Shown one piece after another: positions 49,467 to 57,864 of a stretch of DNA of 64,000 bases. A program made the position numbers and the translations under genes. Origin of the DNA: Bin87 sp965221295 (GTDB taxonomy: Bacteria > Chloroflexota > Dehalococcoidia > Lucifugimonadales > UBA3495); contig OZ244879.1 of NCBI GenBank assembly GCA_965221295.1, positions 3,224,001 to 3,288,000 of the forward strand, in the 5' to 3' direction. Numbering within the stretch: the first letter of the stretch is position 1; every line of letters begins with the position of its first letter. The notes beneath the pieces were generated by a model, which did no database searches, was not told the origin of the DNA, and saw nothing but the letters and a program-made list of their open reading frames with translations.

Positions 49467-50696
49467 TTACGCCCGCCTCAGTTTGGGCGCCACCACCGCC
49501 AGGGCCAGCGTCAGCGCGATCCCGGATATGCCCACCAATTGCGCCGCCGCCGGCGCTCCCCACAGGCCGGCGATGGCGCCGGCCGCCAGGCTGCCGAAAC
49601 TGTACGCCAAGATGGCGAACGAACGCAGGCTCATCACGCGACCCCGAAATTCCCGTTGCGTGGTCCGCAATAGCAGGGTCAATATCAACACCTGCGTTGA
49701 TGCGAACGCCACCCCAACCAGCACGAACAACCCCATGGACAGGTAGAAGGACTTGGACAGGGAAAAAGCCAGGATCATCACGTGCCAGCCCACCGCCGCG
49801 ACGATCAACAGGCTTCCCACTCGTCGCAGGTTGGGCGCCATCGAAAATCCCAGCGAGCCGGTCAGCGCCCCGAGGCCAAAAGCCAGCAGCAACAGGCCCA
49901 GCCCTGCCGAATCGGTGCTCAGCACGTCCCTGGCGAAGATGGGCGCCAGTCCGGTGTGCACCGTCCACCCCGCCAAGTTGATGATCACCGCCACCAGCAA
50001 TACCGCCCAGATCACCTGATTCCCCACGGCGTACCGCAGCCCTTCCACCACGGTTCGCAGCACTGGCTCTCCGCTTCGGCCCTGACTGGCTCGCGTGTTC
50101 CTGATGCCCAGGGCCACCACTCCGCTGGAGAGATACAGACCAGCGATGGCCAGGTAAGCGCCCTGGGGCCCGAACTCCTTGAACAGGAACCCGCCGATCA
50201 CCGGGCCGCACAGCATCGCCAGGTTCATGGCAACGGTGTTGAACGCGGCGCCGTGTCCTAACCGCTCCGGTGGAAGCGTATCCCCCACCAGCGACTGCGC
50301 CACCGGCATTTGACACAGGCGCACCACGCCCATCAGCAGCGTGATGCCAAAGATGTGCCAAACCTCCAGCAGCCCGGTAAGGATGAGCGCCAACATCAGG
50401 ATGCCCATGGCGCCCATAACGAACTCCACCGCGCACAGCAGCAGGTTCCGGGGCAGCCGGTCGGCCAACGCCCCGGCGAACAGCGCCAGGAAGTTCAGCG
50501 CCATCCGCGCCGCGGCGATTGACCCCACCAGGAAGGGCGAATCGGTCAGGGTCAGGACGAACCACCCCAGCACGGCCGACTCCATCTGAGTGCCCATGCC
50601 AACCAGGGCCGTCGAACTCCACACGAACGCGAAGTTGCGGTGTCGGAAGATTCCCAGCGGCAGGGCCGCTTGAGAGAATGTGTTGGCAAGTCTCAA
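49467..50696 (-). CDS. MFS transporter
   Basis: About 409 residues with 11-12 hydrophobic segments, related in appearance to the MFS_3/enterobactin-exporter (EntS)-like group: SPFLVGSIAAARMALNFLAL, GALADRLPRNLLLCAVEFV and LAQSLVGDTLPPERL-like (VAQSLVGDTLPPERLGHG). The frame is open far upstream into repeat F, so the start is uncertain; a TTG at 50696 gives MRLANTFSQAALPLGIFRHR just before the first helix. No good Shine-Dalgarno is visible. Probable drug or siderophore exporter. Confidence 0.85.
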   Translation of the reverse strand: MRLANTFSQAALPLGIFRHRNFAFVWSSTALVGMGTQMESAVLGWFVLTLTDSPFLVGSIAAARMALNFLALFAGALADRLPRNLLLCAVEFVMGAMGILMLALILTGLLEVWHIFGITLLMGVVRLCQMPVAQSLVGDTLPPERLGHGAAFNTVAMNLAMLCGPVIGGFLFKEFGPQGAYLAIAGLYLSSGVVALGIRNTRASQGRSGEPVLRTVVEGLRYAVGNQVIWAVLLVAVIINLAGWTVHTGLAPIFARDVLSTDSAGLGLLLLAFGLGALTGSLGFSMAPNLRRVGSLLIVAAVGWHVMILAFSLSKSFYLSMGLFVLVGVAFASTQVLILTLLLRTTQREFRGRVMSLRSFAILAYSFGSLAAGAIAGLWGAPAAAQLVGISGIALTLALAVVAPKLRRA

Positions 50697-50849
50697 TGTA
50701 TGGGGACCTATGGGCGGCAATTGCGCCCGGCGCAGTCGATTATAACGCCAACAAACAGCGCCAACGCCAATTTGGCCGTCGTGCGAGCCCGTTGCTCCCC
50801 ACTGTTGGCCGCCCGTCGCGCCATGCCATTGCGAACCTTTGGGGTCTGT

Positions 50850-51030
50850 CATTGCGAGCGTAGCGCGGCATTCCCGTCGACCGCAGCGGGCGGCGCTACG
50901 CCCTACTGCCCTGACGGCCGTTCGCCCAGGCATCGAGATCGCCGCGTCGCTACGCTCCTCGCGATGACAGGGGGTGGCGGCGCTCCTCGGGATGACAGGT
51001 AGTGGAGGCGCTCCTCGCGATGACAGTGGG
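50850..51030. repeat. Interspersed palindromic repeat, copy F
   Basis: One full copy, CTGTCATTGCGAGCGTAGCG (50848) to CTCCTCGCGATGACAGG (50954-50970), followed by two tandem half-copies of the form GGCGCTCCTCGCGATGACAG. It fills most of the 410-bp gap between the MFS gene and the CoA-transferase gene. Confidence 0.88.
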
Positions 51031-51107
51031 GTGCGTTGTTGCGAGCGCTGCCCAAACCATGCCGGTGCTGCGGCATTCGCCGTTGTCGACGGGTGGCGTT
51101 TACGGAT

Positions 51108-52466
51108 TCAATAATGGGTGTCGTAATCCACTGTCCAGCCCAGTTCGACCTGCCGTTCCAGCGGAACCGCAGCCGGCGGTGGAGCGCCGGTCAAGCGTTG
51201 CCCCACCGCGTCGGCGGCTTCCAGTTCGGCGATTCTGGCGTCGCTCAACCCGATCACCTGGGACAACACGTACCTGTTGTCCTCGCCAAGCATGGGAGCC
51301 GGCTTGCGGATGCGTACCGGACTCCCGGACATTCGCCAGCCCCGACTCACGTATTCGCGTTGGCCCAGTTCCGTGTCGGGGTGGTGCTCCACCGCCTCGA
51401 AGTAACCCCGTTCGCGCAAGTGCGGGTCGCGCCACAGGTCCCGTCCGTCCAGCGCTGGCCCGGCCGGAACGCCCGCCGCCTGCAACTCGCGCATCGCGTC
51501 ATATTTGGCGCGGCCCGATGTCCAGCCGGATATGATGGCGTCGAGAGCGTCTTGATTGCGGTGTCGTTCCACTGGGTTGGCGAACCGGGGATCCGCCGCC
51601 AGGTTCGGCGTCCCCAGCGCCTCGCACAACGCCTGCCAATCGGCGTCGTCCCGAGCCGCCAGAACCAACCATTGATCCTTGCCTAGGCACGGGTAACAAC
51701 CGTGTGGCGCCATCGTTTCGTGCCGATTGCCCATCCGTCGCGCGCGGCGGCCGTTGAATGCGAAGTCCAACAGGCCTTCGCCCACAAACGACGCGCCCAC
51801 CTGATACATCGCCAGGTCAATCCACATGCCCTGGCCGGTTCCGGCCCGGTGAATCAGGCTGGCCAAAACCGCCAGCTGCGCCGTCCAGCTCGCCAGGAAG
51901 TCGGTGTACGAGTTGGCGATCTTGTTGGGCACAGTCCCCGGCGCCGCGCGTCCGGCGTCATCCATGTCCAGGTAACCCATGAACGCTCCGGTCCCGTGGG
52001 TTGGTTCCAGCGCGGTGGCCATCGCGCCAAAATCCGACCAGGGGCCGGAATGCCCGTAGCCCGTGTTGGAAACCATGATCAGATCCGGCCTGACGGCCCT
52101 GAGGTTCTTGTAGTCCAATCCAAATCGTCGCATCACCCGGGGCGTGAAGTTCTCCAGCACGATATCCGACACCGACACCAGCTGACGCAGGGCTTCCAGC
52201 GCATCCGCTGATCGCAGATCCAGCGTCACGCTCAACTTGCCGTGGTTCAGGGTGTGAAACGTGCCGGCCCGCTCCCAGTGCAGTTCGCCCGGTTCGTTGT
52301 CGGGGTAGGGGCCGTTGAGGGTGCGGGTGGTGTCCACGAACTGGTTGTGGTGCGTTTCCACCTTGATGACTTCGGCGCCCAGATCCGCCAGGTACGCGCC
52401 GCAATAGGGCATGGCGAACACCCGGCTCAGGTCCACAACGCGGATTCCGTCCAGAGGCAGCGTCAT
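51108..52466 (-). CDS. Family III (CaiB/BaiF) CoA-transferase
   Basis: A 452-residue protein: DGIRVVDLSRVFAMPYCGAY, LADLGAEVIKVETHHNQFVD, LDLRSADALEALRQLVSVSD, ENFTPRVMRRFGLDYKNLRA. The catalytic Asp lies in the loop after FMGYLDMDDAG or a nearby acidic residue; the exact residue cannot be fixed by eye. The enzyme moves CoA between carboxylic acids. Its ATG overlaps the stop of the upstream CoA-transferase by four bases, so it is co-translated. Substrate pair unknown; a Mct-like (mesaconyl-CoA) role is one possibility. Confidence 0.88.
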   Translation of the reverse strand: MTLPLDGIRVVDLSRVFAMPYCGAYLADLGAEVIKVETHHNQFVDTTRTLNGPYPDNEPGELHWERAGTFHTLNHGKLSVTLDLRSADALEALRQLVSVSDIVLENFTPRVMRRFGLDYKNLRAVRPDLIMVSNTGYGHSGPWSDFGAMATALEPTHGTGAFMGYLDMDDAGRAAPGTVPNKIANSYTDFLASWTAQLAVLASLIHRAGTGQGMWIDLAMYQVGASFVGEGLLDFAFNGRRARRMGNRHETMAPHGCYPCLGKDQWLVLAARDDADWQALCEALGTPNLAADPRFANPVERHRNQDALDAIISGWTSGRAKYDAMRELQAAGVPAGPALDGRDLWRDPHLRERGYFEAVEHHPDTELGQREYVSRGWRMSGSPVRIRKPAPMLGEDNRYVLSQVIGLSDARIAELEAADAVGQRLTGAPPPAAVPLERQVELGWTVDYDTHY

Positions 52467-53662
52467 ATCACCCCCTGGGCCCGCAGTTGGGCCAGTTCAA
52501 CGGCGGAACGCCCCAATTCGTCGCCATAGATTTCCCGATTGTGCTGGCCCAGCAGGGGCGCGGGCCGCCTGACCTCGTAGTCCATGCCAGATAACTTCGG
52601 CCCCAGGCCCGGGTAGTTGGCGACACCCGCCACCGGGTGCTTCACCGCGCGAAAGAATTCCCGTTCCCCCAGGTGCGGGCAGTCGTGCAGGTCGCCGGCG
52701 TCTTGCGCCATGCCGAACACCAACCTGCGTTCGCCAGACGCTTGGTGCAGCGCCTTGCGATCCCAATTGGCCAACCCTTCCAACAGCAGGTCGTAGATCT
52801 CCTCGCCGTGTTCGATGCGCCCCGAACCCGTGGCGAACCGTTCGTCCTGCAGCCCCGGCGCTCCAATCAACTCGGCGACCACGTTCCACGGCTGCGACCC
52901 CTGTACCGACGGAATGACGTACCCATCACGCGCCGGCATCAGTTCTTCAAATCCCGATCCTCGCACCGGTCGGCGTCCCTTGATGGCTCCCATGTAGCTG
53001 TAGTAGGGAACCGCCTGAACCAGGTGCGAGGCCAGGCATTCCACCGTCGATACGTCGATGCTCTGCCCCCGACCATCGTTCATTCTCTGGAACAGCGCCG
53101 CCGCGGTTGCCACGGCGGCATTGATGCCGGCTACGTAGAATGACTGGTTCAGCGCATTGCGCAGCGGCTCACGGTCCGAATCCCCTGAGTGGTACATCAA
53201 TCCGCTCATCGCCGCGACGACGATATCGGTCGCCGCGTAGTTGCGGTACGGCCCGGTCTGCCCGAATGGCGTTATGGACGTGACGATCAGGTTGGGACGG
53301 GCCCGGGCCAGCGCGTCGATCTCCAACGCCGGGGATGGCCTTTCGTCAGGGGGAAAGTTGTCCACCAAAACGTCGGCGCCGTCGAGCAGTTGAGACAGCA
53401 GTTCCGCTCCCGCCGTGGTGGCCGGGTCCAGCGTGACGCCGCGCTTGTTGGTGTTCAGGTACAGAAAGGGGACGCTCTTATCGGGATGCGGATCATCTCC
53501 TACGAAAGGCCCCATGCGCCGCGCCTCGTCTCCCCATCCGGGCGTTTCCACCTTGATGACGTCGGCGCCGTAGTCCGCCAGCAGCTTGGCGCAAAAGGGA
53601 GCCGAGACGTGTCCGCCCAGCTCCAGGACGCGAATCCCGCTCAGGATTCCTGGCGTCACCAT
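52463..53662 (-). CDS. Family III (CaiB/BaiF) CoA-transferase
   Basis: A 399-residue protein: LSGIRVLELGGHVSAPFCAK, LLADYGADVIKVETPGWGDE, NKRGVTLDPATTAGAELLSQ and VLVDNFPPDE are the family signatures. The ATG at 53662 lies within the last codons of the upstream dehydratase gene (7-bp overlap). The next CoA-transferase overlaps it by four bases, so the two likely form a heteromeric or sequential pair. Second gene of a three-gene operon. Confidence 0.88.
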   Translation of the reverse strand: MVTPGILSGIRVLELGGHVSAPFCAKLLADYGADVIKVETPGWGDEARRMGPFVGDDPHPDKSVPFLYLNTNKRGVTLDPATTAGAELLSQLLDGADVLVDNFPPDERPSPALEIDALARARPNLIVTSITPFGQTGPYRNYAATDIVVAAMSGLMYHSGDSDREPLRNALNQSFYVAGINAAVATAAALFQRMNDGRGQSIDVSTVECLASHLVQAVPYYSYMGAIKGRRPVRGSGFEELMPARDGYVIPSVQGSQPWNVVAELIGAPGLQDERFATGSGRIEHGEEIYDLLLEGLANWDRKALHQASGERRLVFGMAQDAGDLHDCPHLGEREFFRAVKHPVAGVANYPGLGPKLSGMDYEVRRPAPLLGQHNREIYGDELGRSAVELAQLRAQGVI

Positions 53663-54726
53663 GGCTCTTCTTCCCACGTCAAGGGCAGCGACTGCCCGCG
53701 CTTGGGCAGGATGACGGTGGCTGTACCCGCCGCCGTCTGATGCCCTCTGCTGTTGCGCAGCGCCACCGCGCAATCCACGTGGCCGTATCCGTCCACCTCC
53801 CGGGCGCCGGTCACCACGCCGGAGGCGGTCAGCACGTCGCCCGGAAAGTCCATGCCGCGATGTTCCACGTAGAACCGTTTGAACCAGCCTCCCTCGCCGG
53901 CGTAGTCCAGCAGCAACTGCCCCAAATACTGGTTCTTGAGCGATCCGTTAACCACGACGTTGGGCAACCCCTGGCGCAATTGCGCGAAGGGCAAGTCCCA
54001 GTGGATGCGGGCGTAATTCCCGTTTGCCGCCGCCCATCGGATCAGATGGGTGGTGGTCATTGGCCCTTTCACCACCGGCGGCAGATCATCGCCCACTGAG
54101 ACATCTTCGAAGTACCGCTGCTGGGCGCCCGGCGCAGCTGGTTTGGGCAATATCTCCTCAGGATTCGGGGGCGCCACGTCCACGGTGGTCAGGTCGGTGG
54201 CGACCTCCGCCACGTCGGTGGGCCGCTCGCCGGCCGGCAGCGCCCGGTGGATGCTGACCCGGCGGGCGCGGCTGAGTTCCACGCCGTGCTGGTCGGATTG
54301 CGTCTCCTCACGCACGATGAACACCAGGGGCCCCGACCTTCCCTGCTTCTCGAAGATGTCCAGTATGCGGAATTGGCGAGATACCCAGCTGCCCACCCGC
54401 GCCGGCGCCAGAAACTGCCAGTCGCTGCCCCCGTTAAGTCCGTAGCTGTTGAAGGGCAGCGGAACCTCAAAATGCCATTCCTGTCCGGCCCCGAAGTACC
54501 CAATGGGCGGGGCGATGTCCTTCCACGCCGCCAGCGGCGGACACAGCAATCCACCGAACCGGCTGTTATCGGCGTATTGGGGATCGACGTAAAGTGGGTT
54601 GTAGTCCTCGATGGCGTCGGCCACGTCGTATGCCATCTCCGCGCTGATGGGGAATCGGTTGCGTTCCGGCTCCGATTCCACCCCAATCAGGGCGCGTATT
54701 TCATCGGTGATCAGGCTGCCGGGCAT
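53656..54726 (-). CDS. MaoC/FAS1-type dehydratase-like hydratase
   Basis: A 356-residue double-hotdog protein. The N-terminal part (FPISAEMAYDVADAIEDYNP, LYVDPQYADNSRFGGLLCPP) resembles the MaoC_dehydrat_N / FAS1_DH region, and the C-terminal half carries VKGPMTTTHLIRWAAANGNY and FPGDVLTASGVVTGAREVDG of the second hotdog. Relatives hydrate enoyl-CoA thioesters; in Chloroflexus such a protein is mesaconyl-C4-CoA hydratase of the 3-hydroxypropionate bicycle. The ATG at 54726 has GGAGGG upstream. It heads an operon with two CoA-transferases. A CCAACCTGCTGGGTTGG palindrome lies 30 bp upstream. Confidence 0.82.
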   Translation of the reverse strand: MPGSLITDEIRALIGVESEPERNRFPISAEMAYDVADAIEDYNPLYVDPQYADNSRFGGLLCPPLAAWKDIAPPIGYFGAGQEWHFEVPLPFNSYGLNGGSDWQFLAPARVGSWVSRQFRILDIFEKQGRSGPLVFIVREETQSDQHGVELSRARRVSIHRALPAGERPTDVAEVATDLTTVDVAPPNPEEILPKPAAPGAQQRYFEDVSVGDDLPPVVKGPMTTTHLIRWAAANGNYARIHWDLPFAQLRQGLPNVVVNGSLKNQYLGQLLLDYAGEGGWFKRFYVEHRGMDFPGDVLTASGVVTGAREVDGYGHVDCAVALRNSRGHQTAAGTATVILPKRGQSLPLTWEEEPW

Positions 54727-54754
54727 TGGGCGCCCTCCAAATCCAAAAATTCGC

Positions 54755-54771
54755 CCAACCTGCTGGGTTGG
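54755..54771 (-). promoter_or_regulatory. Operator-like palindrome before the CoA-transferase operon
   Basis: CCAACCTGCTGGGTTGG has a 6-bp inverted repeat with a 5-base centre, located 29-45 bp upstream of the dehydratase ATG. Its outer arms CCAAC/GTTGG are the same as those of the palindrome before the P450 gene (6621-6639). No promoter boxes were identified with confidence. Confidence 0.35.
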
Positions 54772-54849
54772 CGCTGAGATTTTAGCCAAACGGCCCGCTT
54801 TCCACAAATCGGCTCGACCGTTGCCGCATCGCCAACGCTCCCTGCCCGC

Positions 54850-55440
54850 GCCATTGCGAACGGCCTCGGGGTGGGAGGGCGAACGGCCGCCCGTTGTGAT
54901 CGTCGAGATTGCCACGGCCTTCGGCCTCGCAATGACAGTTGGTGGCGTTGCAAGCATCTTTCCCTGTCATTTCGAGCGCAGCGCGGCTATCCCGGCGCCT
55001 GGGCGAACGGCCGCGCGTTGTGATCATCGAGATTGCCACGGCCTTCGGCCTCGCAATGACAGTTGCTGGCGTTGCGAGCATGTTTCCCTGTCATTTCGAG
55101 CGCAGCGCGGCTATCCCGGCGCCTGGGCGAACGGCCGCCGGGGCGGGAGGGCGCACGGCCGCGCGTTGTGATCATCGAGATTGCCACGGCCTTCGGCCTC
55201 GCAATGACAGTTGCTGGCGTTGCGAGCATCTTTCCCTGTCATTGCCAGCGAAGCGCGGCAATCCCGGCGCCTGGGCGAACGGCCGCCGGGGCGGGAGGGC
55301 GAACGGCCGCGCGTTGTGATCGTCGAGATTGCCACGGCCTTCGGCCTCGCAATGACAGTTGCTGGCGTTGCGAGCGTCTTTCCCGGTCATTGCGAGCGCA
55401 GCACGGCAATCCCGGAGGGGCGAACGGCCGCTCGCGTCAG
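54850..55440. repeat. Interspersed palindromic repeat, array G
   Basis: Four near-identical copies of about 130-150 bp (54890, 55015, 55160, 55310) of the type GTTGTGATCATCGAGATTGC, GGCCTTCGGCCTCGCAATGA, CAGTTGCTGGCGTTGCGAGC, CCCTGTCATTTCGAGCGCAG, GGGCGAACGGCCG. Here the arrangement is half-elements in tandem facing each other. The copies differ in GGGGCGGGAGGGCGAACGGC insertions. Confidence 0.9.
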
Positions 55441-55497
55441 CCCGCCTTCGCCACCACCAGGTACCGATAGCAGTCAAGTCCAGCGACCGCCCGTCGT

Positions 55498-55526
55498 TTG
55501 ACATACGCCGGCGAATTCACTAATCT
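55498..55526 (+). promoter_or_regulatory. Promoter of the S49 peptidase operon
   Basis: A perfect -35 TTGACA (55498-55503) with a 17-bp spacer and a weaker -10 TAATCT (55521-55526). The transcript would begin just before the four tandem repeats at 55537. Confidence 0.5.
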
Positions 55527-55536
55527 GCTATTTCAC

Positions 55537-55592
55537 CCAATCAGGCAGGTCCAAATATGCAGGGCCAACCAGGTAGGGCCAACTAGGCAGGG
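55537..55592 (+). repeat. Four tandem 14-bp leader repeats before the S49 peptidase
   Basis: Units: CCAATCAGGCAGGT (55537-55550), CCAAATATGCAGGG (55551-55564), CCAACCAGGTAGGG (55565-55578), CCAACTAGGCAGGG (55579-55592). Then AAT and the GTG start at 55596. Each unit ends in an AGG-rich purine run, and the last one is the actual Shine-Dalgarno. Confidence 0.85.
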
Positions 55593-55595
55593 AAT

Positions 55596-56543
55596 GTGGT
55601 GAAAAGGATCCTTGCGCCCTTGCGCGCGCTCTCCAGTTGGTATGTCCTCGCTCCTTCCGCCATTATCGTGGGGCTGGTAATTGGCGCCGTCGCGCTTGTG
55701 TACACCGTTCCCACGAAACACAACATCGGCATCATCGACATCCCCTTCACCGTAATCACCGACGACTCGGCCTACCTGATCAGCCAGTACCTGCGTTACG
55801 CGCGGGAGGACCCGTCCATAAAGTCCGTGGTCATCCGGCTGTCCTCTCCGGGTGGAGGCGCCGCTTCCAGCGAGCGGCTATACCTCGAAACCCGCAAGTT
55901 GCGAGACGTGAAGCCAGTGGTTCTGGTGATGAACGGCATGGTTGCCAGCGGTGGCTACATGATGGCCATGGGGGTCAATCACAGCTACGCCCAAACGTCC
56001 TCGCTGGTGGGCAATGTCGGCGTGATCACCACCGCCGGCCCGTTGATTCCGCGACCGCTGCCGGAAAGCCTGGTCGCCACCGGCCCGCAGAAGCTGAGCG
56101 GCTCAACCAGAAGAGACTGGATCGGCCTGGCCGACCAACTCAAGGACGCCTTCGCCCAGATGGTCATCCTAGAACGCGGCGACCGGCTGCGCATCAGCGA
56201 GACCGAACTCACCGAAGGCCGACTGTACATCGGCATCGACGCCGTGCGCCTGGGTCTGGTGGACGAGTTGGGCGGAGACAGCGACGCCATGGCCAAGGCC
56301 GCCGAACTCGCCGGCATCTCCAATTACGGAACCGTCGATGTCAACGCCGAGGTTCTGCGGGAAATCACCCTGCGCTCGCGTCGCATCTTCAGGGCCGAAA
56401 GCGATGCCCCGAACCTTGACGATTCTGGCGCCCTGCCTTCCCTGGTTTTCGACAACATAGACCGCAGCGACCCGCTGCCCGCCTTCCCCCTGGAAATCCA
56501 GGGACCCAACATCTACTATTTGTATGCCGGCAGCGACCACTAA
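55596..56543 (+). CDS. S49 family signal-peptide-peptidase-like protein (SppA type)
   Basis: A 315-residue membrane peptidase. An N-terminal helix (about residues 17-38, VLAPSAIIVGLVIGAVALVY) anchors it. The ClpP/crotonase core shows IRLSSPGGGAASSERLY, MNGMVASGGYMMAMG with the nucleophile Ser, and a Lys in PQKLSGSTRRDW or nearby. SppA degrades cleaved signal peptides in the membrane. Double GTG start at 55596/55599; the first is chosen. Its last 20 bases overlap the next gene, so the DUF4350 protein is co-translated. Confidence 0.85.
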   Translation: MVKRILAPLRALSSWYVLAPSAIIVGLVIGAVALVYTVPTKHNIGIIDIPFTVITDDSAYLISQYLRYAREDPSIKSVVIRLSSPGGGAASSERLYLETRKLRDVKPVVLVMNGMVASGGYMMAMGVNHSYAQTSSLVGNVGVITTAGPLIPRPLPESLVATGPQKLSGSTRRDWIGLADQLKDAFAQMVILERGDRLRISETELTEGRLYIGIDAVRLGLVDELGGDSDAMAKAAELAGISNYGTVDVNAEVLREITLRSRRIFRAESDAPNLDDSGALPSLVFDNIDRSDPLPAFPLEIQGPNIYYLYAGSDH

Positions 56544-57861
56544 AGCGCTGGCCTCTCTGGGGCTGCTCATCTTCTTCGCCGCGCTCGCGTTCGGGGGCGG
56601 CTACCTGTTCTTTCAGCGGAGCGGATACGACGCCCCGGCTGTAGCCAGGATCGCGGCCCCCGAAACGGTCCAACAGGAACTGCCGAGCAATCCCGCGCGG
56701 CATCCCATCGCCGCCGCGCCCTCCGGCGGACTGGTCCTCGTGGACGCCCACCACAGAAACTCCTTCCGCGACAGCGAAGCGGCCATCCTCGTGTCCCGAA
56801 TCGCCGGTCGCGGCGCCACCGTAGAGTACATCGGCGATTTCCGAACCATCGAACCGGATAAGCGTCTCCCACTCCTGGAGGAGGGCCTGCGTCGCGCCGA
56901 TACCCTGTTGGTGATCCTTCCCCGCGACGCGTACACCGCCCAAGAAGCTGACCTGGTGGAGAACTTCGTAGCGAAGGGCGGCAGGCTGTTGTTGGTGTCT
57001 GATCCCACCCGCATTCAGTTGATCAACAGCCTGGCCGAACGGTTCGGCCTCAACTTTCAGCCTGATTTCCTCTTCAACCAGCACGAGAACGACCTCAACT
57101 TCCAGCACATTTTCGTCAGAGATTTCCAACCTGAACAGCTGACCTCAGGGGTCAACGAGCTCGCCCTCTACACCGCCGGCTCGATACAAACGTCCGGCTC
57201 GGGAATCGCGTTCACCGACGCCGCCACCGAATCGTCATTGGCGACAGCCGGCGGCGGCCTGGCTCCCATTGCCTGGGGAACCTCCCGCAACGTCCTGGCC
57301 GTAGGTGATTTCACTTTCATGATTCCGCCGCACAACACGGCGCTGGACAACGATCAACTCCTGTCCAACATAGCGGACTTTCTGACCGGCGGTTCGAGAC
57401 AATTCACGCTCGACGACTTCCCTTATTTTTTCCGTAACGCCGCTGGCAGAGACGTGGACATCGTGGTTGGGAATCCCTCTCTCCTGAACAGCGGCCAAAC
57501 TGTGAAGAACGGGCTGTCCGAGTTCGGTGTTTCCTCCAACTTGTCCACATCCGAGGATTTCGGCAGCGACACCGTGTTTCTCGGCATGCATGAGGACGCC
57601 CAGCGCGTTGCCGGCTATTTGCAGGCCGCCGGAGTGCGCGTAGATGATCACCTATCAGGACCCTTCGGCGACGAGCTGGCCCTGCAGGATTCCGCCGTTG
57701 CCGTTCTCGACCGCAACCTTGACCGACACGTTCTGATCATCTTGGCCGATTCCGCCGACACCATGGCCCAATCAATTGACCGCCTGTTCAGCGGCGATTA
57801 CCGCGAAGACTTGGTCAATGATTTCGCGTCGGTCTCGTCTTTCGCAAAAGAGAGCAAATAG
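56524..57861 (+). CDS. DUF4350-type membrane-anchored protein
   Basis: A 445-residue protein. An N-terminal helix (about 8-30, LASLGLLIFFAALAFGGGYL) anchors it, and the rest is a soluble glutamine-amidotransferase-like/DUF4350-type region: VLVDAHHRNSFRDSEAAILV, ADTLLVILPRDAYTAQEADL, VAKGGRLLLVSDPTRIQLIN and FGLNFQPDFLFN. DUF4350 proteins are of unknown function and are often found with ABC or MoxR-type genes; here it overlaps the S49 peptidase and precedes the lipoprotein. The family name is from appearance only. Confidence 0.75.
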   Translation: MPAATTKALASLGLLIFFAALAFGGGYLFFQRSGYDAPAVARIAAPETVQQELPSNPARHPIAAAPSGGLVLVDAHHRNSFRDSEAAILVSRIAGRGATVEYIGDFRTIEPDKRLPLLEEGLRRADTLLVILPRDAYTAQEADLVENFVAKGGRLLLVSDPTRIQLINSLAERFGLNFQPDFLFNQHENDLNFQHIFVRDFQPEQLTSGVNELALYTAGSIQTSGSGIAFTDAATESSLATAGGGLAPIAWGTSRNVLAVGDFTFMIPPHNTALDNDQLLSNIADFLTGGSRQFTLDDFPYFFRNAAGRDVDIVVGNPSLLNSGQTVKNGLSEFGVSSNLSTSEDFGSDTVFLGMHEDAQRVAGYLQAAGVRVDDHLSGPFGDELALQDSAVAVLDRNLDRHVLIILADSADTMAQSIDRLFSGDYREDLVNDFASVSSFAKESK

Positions 57862-57864
57862 ATT

